64,000 nucleotides of DNA from Kangiella spongicola (GCF_003194565.2 NZ_QICH01000001.1:806001-870000), one strand, 5' to 3'. Counted from the stretch's first letter, positions 27,109-38,498 are shown. Program-made: numbers and translations. Notes: generated by a model from the letters alone, not told the origin.

Positions 27109-27890
27109 TAATGATCGCCTTTGTCTTGCTGCCAAAAAGGCGTGCCAAGGACTGGCGTGCTTGGCTTTGCAATATCACGCACCGGCATGGCTCCGGCTTC
27201 AAAACCTTGGCGCCCTGCTTCGACGCTGTTCTTGAAAGCTTTCGCCATTAAGACAGGAGCTTCTGCTTGTGCCACCGCCGTGTTTAAAAGCACCGCATCA
27301 AAACCCATCTCCATCGCCTGTGCAGCGTGTGACGGCAGGCCGAGCCCAGCGTCAATAACCATAGGTACATCGGGTAATCTTTGGCGCAAAGTTTGCAATG
27401 CATAGGGATCGCTTAAACCACGACCAGTACCGATCGGTGCGCCCCAAGGCATTAGAATATCGCAGCCCGCGTCTAGCAAACGCTGACAAAGCACTAAGTC
27501 ATCGGTGCAATAAGGGAATACTTTAAAGCCTCTTTTAACCAACTCTTTGGTGGCATCAACTAACTGAAACGGATCCGGCTGCAAATTGTACTCATCGCCA
27601 ATCACTTCGAGCTTAATCCAGTCAGTTTGAAAAACTTCACGCGCCATTTCGGCCGTAGTTACAGCTTCTTTAGCTGAATGACAGCCTGCGGTATTGGGTA
27701 ACCATTGGCAATCGAGTTGATTGATTTGTTTCCAGAAATTCTCGCCGCCTTGCCCCTCGCGCCGTACTGAAACAGTAACCACCTCAGCGCCCGACTCTCT
27801 AATCGAATCTAACATCACCTGAGGCGACGGATATAAAGCCGTACCTAGAAATAGTCGACTTGAAATTTCTTTACCACCGATCTTTAACAT
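27108..27890 (-). CDS. thiG: Thiazole synthase
   Basis: 260 residues, a TIM-barrel enzyme forming the thiazole phosphate from deoxyxylulose phosphate, dehydroglycine and ThiS thiocarboxylate. Motifs: [12 protein letters not shown] (11-22), VTVSVRRE (38-45), the Schiff-base lysine 93 in [25 protein letters not shown] (about 144-159) and [28 protein letters not shown] (about 180-207). It overlaps the thiDE start by one base. Confidence 0.97.
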   Translation of the reverse strand: MLKIGGKEISSRLFLGTALYPSPQVMLDSIRESGAEVVTVSVRREGQGGENFWKQINQLDCQWLPNTAGCHSAKEAVTTAEMAREVFQTDWIKLEVIGDEYNLQPDPFQLVDATKELVKRGFKVFPYCTDDLVLCQRLLDAGCDILMPWGAPIGTGRGLSDPYALQTLRQRLPDVPMVIDAGLGLPSHAAQAMEMGFDAVLLNTAVAQAEAPVLMAKAFKNSVEAGRQGFEAGAMPVRDIAKPSTPVLGTPFWQQDKGDH

Positions 27891-27953
27891 TCTATGTCTC
27901 TTTAGTGATTGTTGACTCTTTAGTTGGCTTAATTACAAGGTACAGACAAAGTC

Positions 27954-28151
27954 TTAACCGCCCTGCATTGGCTCTACAATTTCGAGCTTATCGTTTTCTT
28001 TCAGCACTGTTTCTGCGTACAAAGAGCGTGGCACAAACTCCATATTTACGGCCACTGCAAAATTGCCGCTTTGCTTGTGCCACTTCAGAAATTCCGCAAG
28101 CGTCATTTTCTGCTCGATATCCAATAACTCACTATTCACTTCAATTTGCAT
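27954..28151 (-). CDS. thiS: Sulfur carrier protein ThiS
   Basis: 65 residues, a beta-grasp ubiquitin-like protein. The C-terminus ends in the essential Gly-Gly (EPMQGG) that becomes the thiocarboxylate. Internal NFAVAVNMEFVPRSLYAETVLKENDKLEIV follows the ThiS pattern. It overlaps the end of thiO by 11 bases, so it is translationally coupled. Confidence 0.95.
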   Translation of the reverse strand: MQIEVNSELLDIEQKMTLAEFLKWHKQSGNFAVAVNMEFVPRSLYAETVLKENDKLEIVEPMQGG

Positions 28152-29220
28152 GTTGAACCTTTTCTAAAGCATGATTAGATATGTGTTTAAACTCTTGTAT
28201 CGTTTGTTCTATCACTGCTGGCGACATTAGAATTCCGTGTCGGTACAAACCATTAACTCGCGTTAGCCCAGGCGTGGTCTCTATTAACGGCAAGTTATCA
28301 GGTAGTGCCGGGCGGCAGTTGACGACACTTTTCACAATCCTCGCCTCGCCAAAACCACGGTGCACGCTATAAGCCGCTGACAGCAATTCTAAGCTAGAGC
28401 GGACAGACACAGGGCTAAAGTCTTCACTTTGGATCTCTGTTGCGCCGACAAGGTATATATCATTCGGTCTGGGCACGACATAAATCCGATAACGCGGATG
28501 AATCAGTCGCGTCAGGTGTTTGATGTTGACGTCTTTACTTTGAAGCCACAAGAGTTCACCACGCACAGCCCGAAGTGGTAAGTCACTTTTCGCGCCTAAG
28601 CCACGACAATCGAACACCCAGTCAAAAGTTAAACTTTCGTTGCCACACTTGAGTTTGTGAGCACTTACATTACTCACCTTTAACTGACTATGCCAGTTAA
28701 CGTTAGCGCTATTGTCAATCTCAAAGGCCAAGGCTTTTAACAGTTCGATAGGATCGATTTGTCCTTCGCTTGGGATATAAAGCCCTTGCCCTAAGTGAGC
28801 CATCTCAGGCTCGAGGGTTTCAACCGATACTTTCTCAATAGCTTCGCTTTTTGCTTCGGCTTCAAAGACTTTTAACTCACGAGTTTTGCGCTGTACTAGC
28901 CGATAAAAATGATCAAGCTCAATTTTATCGCTGCCATGAGCAGTGACCAGCGAGCCGGTCACTTTAAAAAAAACGTCTTGAGTTAATTGTGGAAGCCACT
29001 CTTGATAAAGCTCCATGGAGCGGCTGCCATATTGATAAATATCCGGCTCAGCCATTTCTAGCTCAGCTAGGGGCGACAAAATCCCAGCCGCGGCAAAAGA
29101 GCAAGCGGACTCAGCGTCGCGTTTATTCTTATCGAACAACTCTACGTGATAACCTAGCTTCGCTAGACGCCATGCTAATAAGCGTCCAGCGATTCCGGCA
29201 CCGACAATAGCGACTGCCAT
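28141..29220 (-). CDS. thiO: Glycine oxidase ThiO
   Basis: 359 residues, FAD-dependent amine oxidase of the DAO family. It supplies the iminoglycine for thiazole formation, replacing ThiH in aerobes. The dinucleotide loop is VAIVGAGIAGRLLAWRLA (3-20). Later RAVRGELLWLQ and the C-terminal INGLYRHG-like RVNGLYRHGILMSPA carry FAD contacts. The first base-pair-correct ATG is at 29220; one codon upstream is a TTG. The gene starts five bases after the thiC stop and lies where thiO usually sits, between thiC and thiS. Confidence 0.93.
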   Translation of the reverse strand: MAVAIVGAGIAGRLLAWRLAKLGYHVELFDKNKRDAESACSFAAAGILSPLAELEMAEPDIYQYGSRSMELYQEWLPQLTQDVFFKVTGSLVTAHGSDKIELDHFYRLVQRKTRELKVFEAEAKSEAIEKVSVETLEPEMAHLGQGLYIPSEGQIDPIELLKALAFEIDNSANVNWHSQLKVSNVSAHKLKCGNESLTFDWVFDCRGLGAKSDLPLRAVRGELLWLQSKDVNIKHLTRLIHPRYRIYVVPRPNDIYLVGATEIQSEDFSPVSVRSSLELLSAAYSVHRGFGEARIVKSVVNCRPALPDNLPLIETTPGLTRVNGLYRHGILMSPAVIEQTIQEFKHISNHALEKVQHAN

Positions 29221-29225
29221 CAAGG

Positions 29226-31106
<1,881 letters not shown>

Positions 31107-31176
31107 TTAAGACCGGCGCAATAAAGATGATAGGACAAGGGATTTATGCAGAGCAGCGTTAAACCTTGAATCAACT

Positions 31177-31312
31177 CTTCCCTACGCCGATACTAATCGG
31201 ATCAGGTAATACGGGTTCTTAATTTCGTCATTAATCAATGACTTATATTAAGTCTCAGCCTAGCGCTACTAACTGTAAAATATATAAAATCGCTTCGGCA
31301 CCCCGAGAGGTG
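31177..31312 (-). promoter_or_regulatory. TPP riboswitch (THI element) of the thiC operon
   Basis: Read on the minus strand the leader has the conserved blocks in order: CGGGGTGCC at the 5' side, GGCTGAGA, then ACCCG and the 3' core ACCTGATC...GTAGGGAA. These are the pyrimidine- and pyrophosphate-binding parts of the TPP aptamer. It lies about 100 bases before thiC and turns the operon down when thiamine diphosphate is plentiful. Confidence 0.95.
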
Positions 31313-31346
31313 AGGCCATTATAGGATTAATAGTTAGCGAATTCCA

Positions 31347-31943
31347 TTAATCTAGTATGATTTCCACACTTTCCACATAAACCAGTTCACAGGCCCCATT
31401 TCCTGTGTCATCGCGCCGCAAAGAACTGCGCCACTTCCAACCATCGTCTTTCGAGACTTCGACTAATTTACCTCTAATTCGCACAACTTGTCCGGCGCTT
31501 ATATCCTCTAAATCATCCTGAATCCATGATTCGGCTGGAATCATGTGCATATTGGCGCTGTGTGTTTCTATTTCTTTTTGTGGGATAGGCGCAGACTGAT
31601 AACGATATCGATACCAACGCCCCGACTGACTGAAGTTAATTTGCTCCAGAACCGCTTCATCAGACATACGCCCCCAACCTAACGCCAAGTCCATCGGCGA
31701 AATCGCTGCACCTTGATCGTATTTGTAGTTTTCACGCCGAATGACTTTTGCTGTGATATCAAATTCGGCCAGTGGCTTTACTTTGAAGCCGCGATGTTGA
31801 AACGGTGTTGCCGCATTGATGAGCTCTTGCCTAGGTTCTTCTGGTGCATAAACGCCGGCACCAAGCTCTACTTGCTTGCTCGAAAAGAGGACATACAAGA
31901 CAATACCGACCGCACCAACTAGCAACCATTTTTTCAAATTCAC
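31347..31943 (-). CDS. Hypothetical membrane-anchored protein
   Basis: 198 residues. An N-terminal signal-anchor helix (about 5-22) is followed by a soluble domain. Trp/Tyr/Arg-rich SGRWYRYRYQSAPIP and the late GQVVRIRGKLVEVSKDDGWKWRSSLRRDDTGNGACELVYVESVE resemble an OB-like beta-barrel seen in uncharacterised gammaproteobacterial proteins. I do not recognise a named family. It lies downstream in direction of the DUF4870 gene, separated by a terminator. Confidence 0.65.
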   Translation of the reverse strand: MNLKKWLLVGAVGIVLYVLFSSKQVELGAGVYAPEEPRQELINAATPFQHRGFKVKPLAEFDITAKVIRRENYKYDQGAAISPMDLALGWGRMSDEAVLEQINFSQSGRWYRYRYQSAPIPQKEIETHSANMHMIPAESWIQDDLEDISAGQVVRIRGKLVEVSKDDGWKWRSSLRRDDTGNGACELVYVESVEIILD

Positions 31944-31989
31944 TTACCTTTAATTAAAGTAAAACCTCTAAATCGCCTGCTCATCATAG

Positions 31990-32016
31990 CAAAAAGGCGA
32001 CCTAAGCCGCCTTTGT
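31990..32016 (-). terminator. Terminator after the DUF4870 gene
   Basis: On the minus strand AAGGCG / CGCCTT form a stem (with further inner pairs) followed by TTTTTG. It lies 17 bases past the stop of the gene at 32033 and ends its transcript. Confidence 0.7.
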
Positions 32017-32032
32017 TTTGCTGTTGAAACAA

Positions 32033-32539
32033 TTATTTAACCAGCTTCATCGAGAACGGGTATTCGTACACTCCGCCTTCGCTTGCCTTTATCGCCGCCA
32101 ATATGGTCACGATAAAGTGGAAGATGATTAAGCCAAATAGAATTGGTATTCCTATTAGGATGAAGCACAGCACGAATGCCACACAGTAAGCGATGAACAT
32201 GGTGATATTAAAGTTCAAAGCTTCGACACCGTTTTGCGCTACCAGTGGCATCTCTTCTTTCTTAAACAACCATACGAAAAGTGGGCCTAACACCATACCA
32301 ATCAACGGGATCAAAGGTATTAAGGCAGCAAAAGAAGCAATATGACTGATCATTGCCCAGTTTTTTTCTTCAGGACTGGCCACCTTACTGCTTAATACTT
32401 CAGCTTCACCATCAACCACATTCTCGTCATGAACTCGCTGAGCATTTTCTTGCTCACCCGAGTTCTGCTCACTGTTCTGTGACGCTTCTGGTTCATGGTT
32501 AGCGTCGTTACCATTGTTTTTGTCATGTTCGTTAGTCAT
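32033..32539 (-). CDS. DUF4870 (Tic20-like) membrane protein
   Basis: 168 residues. A highly acidic, Asn/Glu-rich N-terminus (about 1-55) precedes the DUF4870 domain: EEKNWAMISHIASFAALIPLIPLIGMVLGPLFVWLFKKEEMPLV, then VALNFNITMFIAYCVAFVLCFILIGIPILFGLIIFHFIVTILAAIKASEGGVYEYPFSMKLVK. Three to four membrane helices. The family has no established function. It is followed by its own terminator. Confidence 0.8.
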   Translation of the reverse strand: MTNEHDKNNGNDANHEPEASQNSEQNSGEQENAQRVHDENVVDGEAEVLSSKVASPEEKNWAMISHIASFAALIPLIPLIGMVLGPLFVWLFKKEEMPLVAQNGVEALNFNITMFIAYCVAFVLCFILIGIPILFGLIIFHFIVTILAAIKASEGGVYEYPFSMKLVK

Positions 32540-33018
32540 TACTAAATCTCCTCAATCAATCGACATAAACAGATTAGCAATATTCGATATTTCAAAGTGT
32601 TACCAAAAGAAATCCTTTTTGACGATGATTCACTGCTTCCATTTCAAGAGCTCCTTTTGTACGAAACGAGCTTATAACTTATTGAATTTTCATTATTTTT
32701 TCGGTTAACTTTTGCAAAGCTATTCGCTACGAATTCTCTAGCAGTTAATCAAAGAATTGGTAAGCTATTGATTTTAAATAAGAAAAAAGTTTTTAACTGA
32801 AGAGCCACTATAGAAATGAGCTAAGCTGCTGATTTTATTGACTTTATACTTTACTCTTAGTCTGGCGCACAAAAAAACATATTAAAAACAATAGGTTAAA
32901 CGCTAAATGTTTTTATATTCTAAGGATATTAGCAGGTCCTAGTTTGCGCTTTTAGCCGCGAAAATGGCCTAGAGTGTTACCAATTCGTAACACTCTGGCA
33001 TGAGATTTTTAATAAAAT
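32540..33018. other. AT-rich 480-bp intergenic region
   Basis: No convincing gene. It holds the putative upstream region of the DUF4870 gene (right part to 32540), and near 32971-32996 a perfect 10-bp inverted repeat that closes the CNNM gene. The rest is AT-rich without features I can name. Confidence 0.5.
32971..32996 (-). terminator. Hairpin after the CNNM gene
   Basis: AGAGTGTTAC pairs perfectly with GTAACACTCT around CAATTC. It sits 23 bases past the stop of the gene at 33019. The downstream T run is only moderate (ATTTT), so termination is likely but not certain. The inner sequence TTCGTAACACTCT recurs in the integron repeat at 44943. Confidence 0.55.
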
Positions 33019-34119
33019 TTATTGCTCTTGCTCGGGATCGACCTTTTCTTCGAGTTCATCAACCAACAAGCCGCGCTTCTTAGCTCTGTGTAGCCACTGC
33101 TCACGAGCTAATTTTTGCATATCTCTAACTTCATCCACCTCATCCATGATTTCTAACCCGAGCAACGTTTCCACCAAATCCTCTAGCGTCACTAAGCCGC
33201 GCGTATCGCCATATTCATCCACCACTAAAGCAATGTGCTGACGCTGATCAAGCAAGGTTTCTAGTAAATTTGGCAATTTCATTTCATCCAGCACACAAAC
33301 CATTTCACGTTGAATTTGTTTCAGCTGCCAATCTTCTTGGCCTTGTGCTTGTGCCATCAAAACGTCATCCTTCAGTACAAAAGCAGTTATATCATCGATA
33401 TCTTGGCTGTAAATTGGGATTCTTGAAAACTTGGTTTTTACCACATGATCAAAAACATCATTGATCCTATCGGTTTCTTGTAAGTAATGAATCACGCGCC
33501 GCGGCGTCATAATGTCTTTAGCTTTTAAAGAGCCAAGACGAAACAAATTATCGATAATTCGGGACTCATGTTCATCGATGTCGCCAGTCTTTTTACCCAG
33601 CCCCGCCATTGCCAAGAACTCTTCGCGGCTAAAAATGTGCTGTTGTTTACCCTTCGAGATAAATTTCGTTAGTCTCTCCGAGACCCAAATCAAAGGATAC
33701 AATATTTTGGTCAACCACATAACAAACACAGCCGTCACCACCGCAAGTTTTTCCCAATAAACGGCTCCGATGGTTTTAGGAATGATTTCTGAGAAAAAGA
33801 GTATGGCTAGCGTCATGATTGCGGAAAAGATCCCAATCCATGTTTCGCCAAACACCACAGCAGCTTTCGCCCCAGCAACAATAGCGCCGACCGTATGGGC
33901 AATAGTGTTCAAGGTCAAAATTGCAGCGAGTGAGCGATCGATATTTTTCAACCGCAAATTGTTCAGCAACTTGGCACTTTTTGGACGGGTGCCTTGCAAG
34001 CGTTCAATATAGGATGGCGTGATGCTTAATAACACCGCCTCGGCGATCGAGCACAAAAATGAAAAGAATAATGCTATGAAGACATAAACGAATAGCAGTA
34101 TGAGATCCCACTGTTCCAC
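33019..34119 (-). CDS. CNNM/HlyC-CorC family protein (DUF21 + CBS pair)
   Basis: 366 residues. The N-terminal DUF21 domain has about four membrane helices (LILLFVYVFIALFFSFLCSIAEAVLLS, and LNTIAHTVGAIVAGAKAA with LFFSEIIPKTIGAVYWEKL). It is followed by two CBS motifs: DIMTPRRVIHYLQETDRINDVFDHVVKTKFSRIPIYS (about 199-235) and the later HIALVVDEYGDTRGLVTLEDLVETLLG. The short C-terminus lacks a clear CorC/HlyC transporter-associated domain. The family exports Mg2+ or Co2+. mgtE, an Mg2+ importer, lies 110 bases upstream in the same direction. Confidence 0.85.
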   Translation of the reverse strand: MEQWDLILLFVYVFIALFFSFLCSIAEAVLLSITPSYIERLQGTRPKSAKLLNNLRLKNIDRSLAAILTLNTIAHTVGAIVAGAKAAVVFGETWIGIFSAIMTLAILFFSEIIPKTIGAVYWEKLAVVTAVFVMWLTKILYPLIWVSERLTKFISKGKQQHIFSREEFLAMAGLGKKTGDIDEHESRIIDNLFRLGSLKAKDIMTPRRVIHYLQETDRINDVFDHVVKTKFSRIPIYSQDIDDITAFVLKDDVLMAQAQGQEDWQLKQIQREMVCVLDEMKLPNLLETLLDQRQHIALVVDEYGDTRGLVTLEDLVETLLGLEIMDEVDEVRDMQKLAREQWLHRAKKRGLLVDELEEKVDPEQEQ

Positions 34120-34228
34120 AAGTTTCCTCGCAATGGATTAAAACCGACACTATGACTCTAACGTTACCACAGAGCCATAATCGCATCTATTAGGTAGCGT
34201 TAAGCGCACCCTGATTCATGAACCGTAG

Positions 34229-35614
34229 TTATAACATAGTTCCCGCTAACACCACCGAAGCAACACTAAAATAAATCACTAAGCCAGTAACGTCGACCAA
34301 AGTGGCGACAAAGGGCGCTGAAGAAACGGCGGGATCGGCGCCTAATCGTTTCATAACAAAAGGTAGCATAGAACCAGCTATGGTGCCCCAAAGCACAACA
34401 CCGACTAAAGCTATGCCAACAGTGACTCCAAGCAACATCCAGTGTTCGCCGTATAAGCCAAAAGCTGATGCCCAAACTACCACGCGTAAAAACCCCATGA
34501 GACCAAGTATTCCACCTAGTACTAGTCCTGAGATCATCTCACGGCGCATCACCCGCCACCAGTCTTTTAGAGTGATTTCGTTGACCGCTAAAGAACGGAT
34601 TATCAAGGTCGCGGCCTGACTTCCTGAGTTACCGCCCGAAGAAATTACAAGCGGTACAAATAACGCTAGCACCACAGCCTTAGCAATTTCTGATTCGAAA
34701 TAGCCCATGGCGGTAGCGGTAAACATTTCACCAATAAATAACACCGCTAACCAGCGCGAGCGTTTTTTAATTAAGGTTGATAAAGGAGTTTCAATATAAG
34801 AGTCGTCTAACGCTTCCACACCACCAAGCTTTTGAATATCCTCGGTAGCTTCTTCTTCAACCACGTCGAGAATATCGTCACTGGTGATGATACCAATTAG
34901 GGTGCCATCCGTTTCGATTACAGGGAGCGCAGCGCGGTCATATTCACGGAAAATCCGTATTGAATTTTCTTGGTCTTCGCTGGCGTCCAACGCGACAAAA
35001 CGATGGTCCATCAATGATTCAATACTCCCCTCTGGCTCTGCCAGCAACAACTCTCTTAAACGAATGTCGTCTAGCAATTTCCAGTTTTCATCAACAATAT
35101 AGATGACATTAATCGTTTCACTATCGCGTCCAAAGCGACGGATGTGACGAAGTGCTTGCTCCACCGTCCAGCTCTTGCGAATCGCCACATAATCCGTGGT
35201 GGCCAATCGCCCGACACTATCTTCAGGATAACTTAGTAACTGCTTGGCATTTTCTAGTTCTTTGGGTGCTAATAATGATAAATAGTCTTCACGTGTTTCT
35301 TCTGGTAGCTCAATAAAAAAAGCAGTACGATCATCTGGCGTTAGTTTATTCAGAACCTCAGCCATCTTCTCTTTATCAACTTCCAAACTGTGGATCAGGT
35401 CGAGTTGGGTTTGATGAGGGAAGTGCTTAAATGTTTTAGAAATTATATCGCTAGAAATTGCTTTGAATACGACTTGTTGTTCACTGTCCGACAGTTCTAC
35501 CACCATAGCAGCAGCCTCAGTCGGCTCCACTCTTTCCAGCTCTTGGTTAAGCAACTCAAACTGATTTTTGCTAATCAGTTTTTGAATATCCGTTTTAGGC
35601 TCAAGATTTAACAT
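34229..35614 (-). CDS. mgtE: Magnesium transporter MgtE
   Basis: 461 residues. N-terminal cytosolic helical domain (about 1-130), a CBS pair (about 131-255: DYVAIRKSWTVEQALRHIRRF and DHRFVALDASEDQENSIRIFREYDRAALPVIETDGTLIGIITSDDILDVV), a linker, then five membrane helices with the Mg2+ selectivity stretch PLVISSGGNSGSQAATLIIR (about 322-341) and the C-terminal LGADPAVSSAPFVATLVDVTGLVIYF. The CBS and N domains close the pore when Mg2+ is high. Linked to a CNNM gene. Confidence 0.95.
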   Translation of the reverse strand: MLNLEPKTDIQKLISKNQFELLNQELERVEPTEAAAMVVELSDSEQQVVFKAISSDIISKTFKHFPHQTQLDLIHSLEVDKEKMAEVLNKLTPDDRTAFFIELPEETREDYLSLLAPKELENAKQLLSYPEDSVGRLATTDYVAIRKSWTVEQALRHIRRFGRDSETINVIYIVDENWKLLDDIRLRELLLAEPEGSIESLMDHRFVALDASEDQENSIRIFREYDRAALPVIETDGTLIGIITSDDILDVVEEEATEDIQKLGGVEALDDSYIETPLSTLIKKRSRWLAVLFIGEMFTATAMGYFESEIAKAVVLALFVPLVISSGGNSGSQAATLIIRSLAVNEITLKDWWRVMRREMISGLVLGGILGLMGFLRVVVWASAFGLYGEHWMLLGVTVGIALVGVVLWGTIAGSMLPFVMKRLGADPAVSSAPFVATLVDVTGLVIYFSVASVVLAGTML

Positions 35615-35705
35615 TGTTATAACCTTAATCGCTTAGCAGAGATGGGATAGTGGTTTTTAACAGTTTAAATCATTCGGCGGATATTGCTAGCTGAAGAATA
35701 GGCAT

Positions 35706-35734
35706 AAAAAAAGGAGAGTGAAATCACTCTCCTT
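35706..35734 (-). terminator. Intrinsic terminator after the DUF6632 gene
   Basis: Perfect 8-bp stem GGAGAGTG / CACTCTCC with loop ATTT, followed on the minus strand by TTTTTTT. It lies 42 bases past the stop of the gene at 35776. Confidence 0.88.
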
Positions 35735-35775
35735 CATTAAACATTTAGAATTTCTGCTTTGCAAACTTGGCTTTC

Positions 35776-36168
35776 TTAATGACTTTTTTTCGGCCCTAAG
35801 TTTTTAGGCATTAGCGTCCATAACACGAAAGCCACCACAAAAAACGCTGGAATATCGCCAAAAATGTTGGCGTGTTCAGCTTCATCGATAATGGCCTGAA
35901 CCAGCGTGACTCCACCGTGAACTAAACTGGAAACAACGGTAAACCAAATTAAGCTCTTATGATTCATTGGGTTCTTTGCTGCGTACAATAAAAATGCACC
36001 TAAGGTGATGTACATTGCCATTAAGACTTGTTCATACTCTGGTTGAGCTGGCGATAGTCCCCAGCCAGAAGGCCAGATCTGCATCATCGCTGGTATACCC
36101 GCCATGAAAACTACACCAAAAACACAAAGTGCAACTCGTAAATATTTGAGCTTCTTCTCTCTATTCAT
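35776..36168 (-). CDS. DUF6632 membrane protein
   Basis: 130 residues with four membrane helices. The pattern LRVALCVFGVVFMAGIPAMMQIWPSGWGL, then YEQVLMAMYITLGAFLLYAAKNPMNHKSLIWFTVVSSLVHGGVTL and a final FFVVAFVLWTLMP, matches the DUF6632 group. Function unknown. A terminator follows. Confidence 0.75.
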   Translation of the reverse strand: MNREKKLKYLRVALCVFGVVFMAGIPAMMQIWPSGWGLSPAQPEYEQVLMAMYITLGAFLLYAAKNPMNHKSLIWFTVVSSLVHGGVTLVQAIIDEAEHANIFGDIPAFFVVAFVLWTLMPKNLGPKKSH

Positions 36169-36527
36169 GACATATCCTCACTTTACTAACTATTTCCTGA
36201 GGTGAAAATGCATCACTCATTACCTTCAGCCTTAACCCTAAACTGATGGTTTAGATTAAGGATCTTTACTCTCTATCTTTTCCCTTTATGCCATTATACT
36301 TTCAAAATACAGTTTAAAATTCGGGCACACCGACTTCCCTCTTTTTCGCAAAGGGGCATTTAAAAGATTAGATTACCCCTATAGTGGGGATGATTCATTT
36401 TATTTAAAGGACAAATGCTTATTATTGTTGCTTTTTATGCACGTTTATACCGTTTTAACGGTATTTTTATGCATTTAGCGCAATTTAACTGCATTTTCGT
36501 AACAAAAACCAGCTGTTTCTGCGCGGT
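36169..36527. other. 360-bp intergenic region with a short hairpin
   Basis: Promoter region for the DUF6632 gene on the left. A hairpin with ATACCGTT / AACGGTAT at 36447-36464 is followed by TTTTT; it could terminate rightward transcription, though no rightward gene precedes it. No coding frame is convincing. Confidence 0.4.
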
Positions 36528-36878
36528 TTAGCCTAATCGGTTTATATACTCTTTCAGAACCACAGCATTGTTATGGTCCGTATCTTTTGCTGCATAGAGT
36601 AAGACCAGCGTATTCCTATCAACTTCTTGCAAACGCTCTTTAATGATTTCTTTATTTGCACTAAGTTCTTTTAAATACTTTTTCCGAAAATCAGCCCATT
36701 TATCAGAATCATGATCAAACCACTTTCTTAACTCATCGCTCGGGGCTATCTCTTTCCAATGATCGTCTAAGTCAGCATCCTCTTTCGAAATTCCGCGAGG
36801 CCACAGTCGATCGACTAAAACACGAAAGCCTTTAGGCTGTTCTTTCTCATAAATTCTATGGACTTTAATTTCCATCAC
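36528..36878 (-). CDS. DUF488 family protein
   Basis: 116 residues. The DUF488 signature is clear: KVHRIYEKEQPKGFRVLVDRLWPRGISKEDADLDDHWKEIAPSDELRKWFDHD near the N-terminus and LVLLYAAKDTDHNNAVVLKEYI near the end. These small proteins (YeaO group) are widespread and of unknown biochemical role. It is not in an evident operon. Confidence 0.88.
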   Translation of the reverse strand: MMEIKVHRIYEKEQPKGFRVLVDRLWPRGISKEDADLDDHWKEIAPSDELRKWFDHDSDKWADFRKKYLKELSANKEIIKERLQEVDRNTLVLLYAAKDTDHNNAVVLKEYINRLG

Positions 36879-36963
36879 TTAACTCCGTTTTAGTCGAATC
36901 GATTTATGAACTAAAAAGTCTTTTTTAGACTTTATTATTGCTGGCAAAGACTTCGGGCAGCAT

Positions 36964-38004
36964 CTAAACTTTAACGACCTTATCCGACATTTCAGCGTAT
37001 CTTTGCGCTAACTCTTGCGCCGTTTCAAAATCTTCACTGACGCCTTTTTCTTGCAAGAACTCTTGGTTGTACAGTTTTGAAAACGAACGTTCTCCCAAAT
37101 CACACGCAAAGGTCACGATATTTCTTCCTTTTGGGCCTTGAACCGCCGCCATCACCGCTCCGGCAACGTTTAGCGCTGAACTACTGCCTAGCACTAAGCC
37201 ATCTTGATCACGCACATAGCGTGAAATCGTCACTAAATCTTGATCAGGTAGCGTCACCGCATGATCAATTTTGGCTTTCTTAAAATTTTCCACTAAGCGC
37301 ATAATGCCTATACCCTCGGTAAAAGAACCGCCTTCAGCTTTATACTCGCCATTTTTCAAATAATTCACGATTCCCGAACCTTCCGGGTCGACCAACCAAA
37401 CATCGATATCTTTGTTTTGCTGCTTAAGATAGTCTGAGTTGCCGGCGATGGTACCGCCCGTGCCACAAACGGATACCAGTGCATCTACTTTTCCTGCCGT
37501 TTGTTGCCAAACCTCTGGGCCAGTTTGCTCGAAGTGTGCTTTGTAATTGCTCAGGTTTTCAAACTGATTCGCCCACCAATAATCGGTATTTTCTTCGGCG
37601 ATACGACGAGCGGTATGGTAAAAGTGGTTTTCATTAGCGAAAGGACACGGATCGACCAATTTCAATTCGGCACCGTGCAGCGAAATCATGCGTTCTTTTT
37701 CTGGGGTTTGCCCTTTCGGCATCACAGTAAGCATTTTAAAACCAAGCGCCTTGGCCACTAACGCCAAACCAATCCCTGTATTTCCTGCGGTTCCTTCAAC
37801 AATAGTCATGCCAGGCTTTAGATCGCCGCGCTCTATGGCGTCTAAGACAATCTGTAACGCAGCTCGATCTTTAACCGAACCGCCAGGGTTTTGGAACTCA
37901 CACTTAACGTAAATATTACTACCCGTTAATTTAGACACTGACTCAAGCTTTACTAAGTCGGTATTTCCAATGAGTTCGGTGACATTACTTTTAATCTTAG
38001 ACAT
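36964..38004 (-). CDS. Cysteine synthase A-like PLP enzyme
   Basis: 346 residues. Beta-family PLP enzyme forming cysteine from O-acetylserine and sulfide. The PLP lysine is in NPGGSVKDRAA (about 38-48); VEGTAGNTGIGLALVA (about 69-84) binds the substrate carboxylate and the phosphate loop is SVCGTGGTIAG (about 176-186). The asparagine loop is TAGNTG rather than the classical TSGNTG, a variant found in a CysK subgroup. It is longer than CysK (about 315-320) at the C-terminus. O-acetylserine specificity is inferred; cystathionine beta-synthase-like activity is possible. Confidence 0.85.
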   Translation of the reverse strand: MSKIKSNVTELIGNTDLVKLESVSKLTGSNIYVKCEFQNPGGSVKDRAALQIVLDAIERGDLKPGMTIVEGTAGNTGIGLALVAKALGFKMLTVMPKGQTPEKERMISLHGAELKLVDPCPFANENHFYHTARRIAEENTDYWWANQFENLSNYKAHFEQTGPEVWQQTAGKVDALVSVCGTGGTIAGNSDYLKQQNKDIDVWLVDPEGSGIVNYLKNGEYKAEGGSFTEGIGIMRLVENFKKAKIDHAVTLPDQDLVTISRYVRDQDGLVLGSSSALNVAGAVMAAVQGPKGRNIVTFACDLGERSFSKLYNQEFLQEKGVSEDFETAQELAQRYAEMSDKVVKV

Positions 38005-38129
38005 TTTGAATTCCCAATCCTAAGTTACAGTTGTTCTTGCCTGTTAATCATTATCTCATAGATTGGTCCTAACCCTTATAAAACAAGGGTTAGGATATAG
38101 TAGAACTAGATTTGTCACTAGACAGAGCT

Positions 38130-38498
38130 TTATTTCTCAACACAGCTTTCTAACGTATCGCCGGTCGTTCCATCACTATTATGCTCAAATAAAGTACCCA
38201 CAGTTCCTGCACCAACGCCTTTGACCCACCACTCATATCGTTCACCAACGTAACGCGTACCACTTCCAGAGACTGCAATCTTCATGGCGTAATCCTGACC
38301 TTGATAGTTTACCTTTGCCGTTTCAGTTGATGTATAGCTCACATTAATTGCCTCGCCACTGTCGCATTCATATTGCGTCACCTGCGTTGCCATTTGCTGT
38401 GTTGCAGCGTCCGACTCTTTTTTCGAACTCTCAGAGTTGTCGTTACAGGCAGCCAATACAAACACACTTGCCATGGCGATTGAAATTAACTTTTTCAT
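38130..38498 (-). CDS. MliC-family lipoprotein (C-type lysozyme inhibitor-like)
   Basis: 122 residues. A lipobox ends the signal peptide (VFVLAACND, cysteine 18), then a Ser/Glu-rich linker. The MliC domain (about 43-120) shows YECDSGEAINVSYTSTETAKVNYQG, the central GSGTRYVGERYEWWVKG and a C-terminal cysteine forming the disulfide. MliC proteins block the active site of host or competitor lysozyme. Outer-membrane location is inferred from the family. Confidence 0.85.
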   Translation of the reverse strand: MKKLISIAMASVFVLAACNDNSESSKKESDAATQQMATQVTQYECDSGEAINVSYTSTETAKVNYQGQDYAMKIAVSGSGTRYVGERYEWWVKGVGAGTVGTLFEHNSDGTTGDTLESCVEK

